Made by a program: the position numbers and the translations under genes. Source: Pseudomonadota bacterium (GTDB lineage: Bacteria; Pseudomonadota; Alphaproteobacteria; Rhizobiales; Hyphomicrobiaceae). From it: a DNA stretch of 7,087 nt. The stretch covers positions 1 through 7,087 of the forward strand of contig JAEWIJ010000203.1 of assembly GCA_023387235.1 (NCBI GenBank). Reading direction: 5' to 3'. Positions 5,233 to 7,087 of the stretch are shown here, piece by piece. The notes beneath the pieces were generated by a model, which was not told the origin of the DNA, ran no database searches, and saw nothing but the letters and a program-made list of their open reading frames with translations. Every line of letters starts with the position of its first letter. The first letter of the stretch is position 1.

Positions 5233-5700
5233 TCAGGTCTCACGCGGCGGATAGCCGGCCCACGGCCGCACCGTTCGGATGGCGAGGTGGCTTTGCAGGC
5301 GGGCGACACTGGGGAGGCGAGCCAGGCGCTCGCGATGAATGCGCTCGAAGTCCGCGGCATCGACGGCCACCACGCGCAAGAGGTAGTCCGTGCCGCCGGC
5401 CATGAGGTGGCATTCGAGGATCTCGGGCGAGGCCTCGACGGCGCGCTCGAAGGCTTCGAGCGCCTTCTCGCTCTGCGAGCGCAGCGCCACCTCGACGAAG
5501 AACTCCATGGCGTAGCCGAGCGCGCGGCGGTCGAGACGCGCCGTGTACCCCGCAATGACGCCGGCCTGCTCGAGGCTACGAATGCGCCGGTGGCAGGCGG
5601 ATGGCGAGAGCCCGGCGATGACGCCGATCTCGGCGACCGTCTGGCGGCTGTCCGTCTGCAGGGCGCGCAGGATGCGCCGGTCGATGGCGTCCACTGTCAT
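5233..5700 (-). CDS. Lrp/AsnC-family transcriptional regulator, probably of ald (AldR-type)
   Basis: This 155-residue DNA-binding protein has the standard Lrp/AsnC layout. An N-terminal winged helix-turn-helix (residues 4-52: DAIDRRILRALQ, then the recognition helix LSPSACHRRIRSLEQAGVI) is followed by a C-terminal RAM ligand-binding domain with the conserved AGGTDYLLRV segment near residues 99-108. The open frame extends to 5790, but I start at ATG 5700, because MTVDAIDRRIL is the normal family N-terminus and GGAAAG lies 7 bases before it. The gene is transcribed away from ald across a 139-base gap. Lrp-type AldR proteins beside alanine dehydrogenase genes are known to control ald in response to alanine, so that role is the best inference. 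The stop is TGA at 5235-5233, and 174 bases then separate it from the DUF1007 gene. The protein length is normal and nothing is broken. Confidence 0.92.
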   Translation of the reverse strand: MTVDAIDRRILRALQTDSRQTVAEIGVIAGLSPSACHRRIRSLEQAGVIAGYTARLDRRALGYAMEFFVEVALRSQSEKALEAFERAVEASPEILECHLMAGGTDYLLRVVAVDAADFERIHRERLARLPSVARLQSHLAIRTVRPWAGYPPRET

Positions 5701-5839
5701 TCGAAGACTTTCCCGGAACTTCGAGCCTGGGCGGCAAATTATTGCAACAAATGGCATGTTCGCGCGCCAGATTCGTGCCGATTTGCTCATCCAGGCGCTT
5801 AAATTTCAATCGTGGTGAGCGGCATTGCGGGAGATGACC
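5701..5839. promoter_or_regulatory. Divergent regulatory region between the Lrp gene and ald
   Basis: This 139-base gap must hold the promoters of both genes. It is clearly richer in A and T than the flanking coding sequence, especially at 5734-5752 and 5799-5810 (TTAAATTTCAAT). The second stretch could provide the ald -10 region, but I could not find a -35 box at normal spacing, so I name no promoter. Lrp proteins bind several degenerate AT-rich sites and wrap DNA, which fits such a region. Confidence 0.55.
5734..5745. promoter_or_regulatory. AT-rich palindrome, candidate Lrp-type binding site
   Basis: GCAA (5734-5737) and TTGC (5742-5745) are inverted around ATTA, and the right half extends into the palindrome TTGCAA (5742-5747). 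Lrp/AsnC sites are typically short AT-rich inverted repeats of this kind. It lies 34 bases upstream of the regulator's own start and 94 bases upstream of ald, suitable for autoregulation and ald activation. Confidence 0.4.
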
Positions 5840-6955
5840 ATGCGGATCGGCGTTCCGAAGGAGATCAAGGTCCACGAGTACCGCGTCGGCATGACGCCGG
5901 TGTCGGTGCGGGAGGCGGTCGGCCGCGGGCACGAGGTCATGGTCGAAACCAATGCGGCCCTGCGCCAGGGAATCACCGACGACGACTACCGCAAGGCCGG
6001 CGCGACCATCCTTTCTTCGGCCGCCGAGGTGTTCGCCAGAGCCGACATGATCGTGAAGGTGAAGGAGCCGCAGCCCGCCGAGTGCAAGATGCTGCGTCCG
6101 GGCCAGACGCTCTTCACCTACCTCCATCTCGCGCCCGATCCTGAGCAGGCCAAGGCGCTGATGGCGTCCGGCGTGACGGCCATCGCCTACGAGACGGTGA
6201 CGAACGCGCGCGGCGGCCTGCCGCTGCTGGCGCCCATGAGCGAGGTCGCCGGCCGTATGTCCATCCAGGCCGGCGCGCATTGCCTGGAGATGGAGCAGGG
6301 CGGGTGCGGGATGCTGCTCGGCGGTACCGCGGGTGTGCCGCCGGCCAAGGTCGTGGTGCTCGGCGGTGGCGTCTCGGGCGCGAATGCGGCGCGCATGGCG
6401 ATCGGTCTCGAGGCGCAAGTGGCGATCCTCGACATCAGCATCGACCGCCTCGCCGAGCTGAAAACGCAAATGGGAGCTGGTCTCACGACGGTTTTCTCGA
6501 CGCGTCAGGCCGTCGAGGACTACGTGCTGGATGCCGATCTGGTCATCGGCGCGGTGCTCGTGCCGGGTGCGGAGGCGCCGAAGCTCATCACGCGTGACAT
6601 GGTGAAGGCCATGAAGCGCGGCTCGGTCATCGTCGACATTTCCATCGACCAGGGCGGCTGCGCCGAGACCTCGCGGCCGACGACGCACGCCGAGCCGACG
6701 TTCGTCGTCGATGACGTGGTGCACTACTGCGTCGCGAACATGCCGGGGGCCGTGGCGCGCACGTCTACCTTCGCGCTCAACAATGCGACGCTGCCGTTCA
6801 TCCTGGCGCTGGCCGACAAGGGCCCGATGCGCGCCATGGCCGAGAACCCGCACCTGCTGGCCGGCCTCAATGTCCATGCCGGCCGGATCACGTACCCCGC
6901 CGTCGCCGAGGCGCTGGGCGTCGAGGCGGTGCCGGCCAGCAAAGCGATCGCGTAA
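5840..6955 (+). CDS. ald: Alanine dehydrogenase (NAD-dependent)
   Basis: This cytoplasmic enzyme interconverts L-alanine and pyruvate plus ammonium with NAD(H), linking alanine catabolism to central carbon and nitrogen metabolism. The protein is 371 residues long, the usual family length. The N-terminus MRIGVPKEIKVHEYRVG is diagnostic. The substrate-binding and catalytic residues known from the M. tuberculosis enzyme are all at matching positions: Arg15, Lys75, His96 and Asp270 (in VDISIDQGG). The Rossmann nucleotide-binding loop is GGGVSG at 175-180, with Asp198 ending the second strand, as expected for NAD preference. I choose ATG 5840 because GGGAG lies six bases upstream and it gives the canonical N-terminus; ATG 5834 and TTG 5825 are in frame but less likely. 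It is transcribed away from an Lrp/AsnC regulator. No frameshift or missing key residue is seen. Confidence 0.97.
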   Translation: MRIGVPKEIKVHEYRVGMTPVSVREAVGRGHEVMVETNAALRQGITDDDYRKAGATILSSAAEVFARADMIVKVKEPQPAECKMLRPGQTLFTYLHLAPDPEQAKALMASGVTAIAYETVTNARGGLPLLAPMSEVAGRMSIQAGAHCLEMEQGGCGMLLGGTAGVPPAKVVVLGGGVSGANAARMAIGLEAQVAILDISIDRLAELKTQMGAGLTTVFSTRQAVEDYVLDADLVIGAVLVPGAEAPKLITRDMVKAMKRGSVIVDISIDQGGCAETSRPTTHAEPTFVVDDVVHYCVANMPGAVARTSTFALNNATLPFILALADKGPMRAMAENPHLLAGLNVHAGRITYPAVAEALGVEAVPASKAIA

Positions 6956-6959
6956 AAAG

Positions 6960-7000
6960 TCCCTTCTCCCCGTCCTTACGGGGACCGTTGCGATAAGGGA
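6960..7000 (+). terminator. Nested inverted repeat after ald, possible terminator
   Basis: TCCCCGT (6967-6973) and ACGGGGA (6978-6984) make a perfect seven-base stem with a four-base loop. Around it TCCCTT (6960-6965) pairs with AAGGGA (6995-7000). It starts five bases after the ald stop codon. No T-tract follows, so it could be a weak terminator or part of a dispersed palindromic element. Confidence 0.5.
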
Positions 7001-7087
7001 TGTCTTGGCTTTGGTGCTCGGCTGCGGGTTGTGATGAGGGAGAGGATCGGCGATCCATTGCCGCCGCGCCGCGCTTTCCTGGATGCG
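7001..7087. other. Non-coding tail, possible degenerate extragenic repeat
   Basis: I see no credible gene here. The strand GATGAGGGAGAGG (7033-7045) together with the preceding CTTCTCCCC hairpin recalls the CCCTCTCCCC...GGGGAGAGGG palindromes scattered between genes in many Rhizobiales. A short palindrome, GGATC-ggc-GATCC, lies at 7044-7056. The assignment to a repeat family is from memory and needs comparison with the rest of the genome. Confidence 0.3.

Noticed and set aside
5701..5790. Upstream extension of the Lrp-family protein by 30 residues
   Set aside because: The family begins just before the helix-turn-helix at ATG 5700, which has a good ribosome binding site. The extension would use up most of the divergent promoter region.
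5576..6877. A 433-residue open frame on the minus strand covering ald
   Set aside because: It is rich in Arg, His and Asp as expected for an antisense frame in GC-rich DNA. It overlaps a complete ald gene with all catalytic residues and runs into the Lrp gene.
7044..7056. GGATC-ggc-GATCC as an operator or insertion-sequence end
   Set aside because: It is a short palindrome with no neighbouring gene start or transposase and no target-site duplication visible.

Overview
The window is GC-rich with tightly packed genes and protein families typical of Alphaproteobacteria. A member of the Hyphomicrobiales (Rhizobiales) is my best guess, inferred from codon use, gene style and the sequence after ald, not from a marker gene. 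Eight protein genes lie on the minus strand and one on the plus strand. I see no rRNA, tRNA, CRISPR array, transposase or prophage gene.

Layout from the left edge. Positions 1-1193 (minus) hold the N-terminal 397 codons of a TrkH-type potassium channel subunit, cut by the window edge and probably starting at TTG. Positions 1238-1615 (minus) encode a small exported protein with four cysteines in its mature part, which I cannot assign to a named family. A 149-base gap with three inverted repeats separates it from a compact operon at 1765-2930 (minus): two adjacent RidA-family paralogues and a hotdog-fold acyl-CoA thioesterase, joined by a 3-base gap and an ATGA stop/start overlap.

Positions 3005-5058 (minus) hold a second coupled pair: a periplasmic DUF1007 protein and a NicO/RcnA-type nickel/cobalt membrane transporter with 33 histidines in a 59-residue loop. 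Upstream lie a plausible sigma70 promoter, a perfect 12-bp palindrome just past the expected transcription start, and a long imperfect inverted repeat touching the -35 box. Together these look like a metal-transport operon with its own operator.

Positions 5233-5700 (minus) encode an Lrp/AsnC regulator divergent from ald, alanine dehydrogenase (5840-6955, plus). The 139-base divergent region carries an AT-rich palindrome and is the obvious place for the regulator to act. After ald, nested inverted repeats and a non-coding tail resemble a degraded dispersed extragenic palindrome.

Most of the content belongs to known families. The parts most worth a second look are the two RidA paralogues that keep the Arg but appear to lack the Tyr and Ser of the canonical active site, the DUF1007/NicO metal module with its operator-like palindrome, and the unassigned secreted protein with its structured leader.
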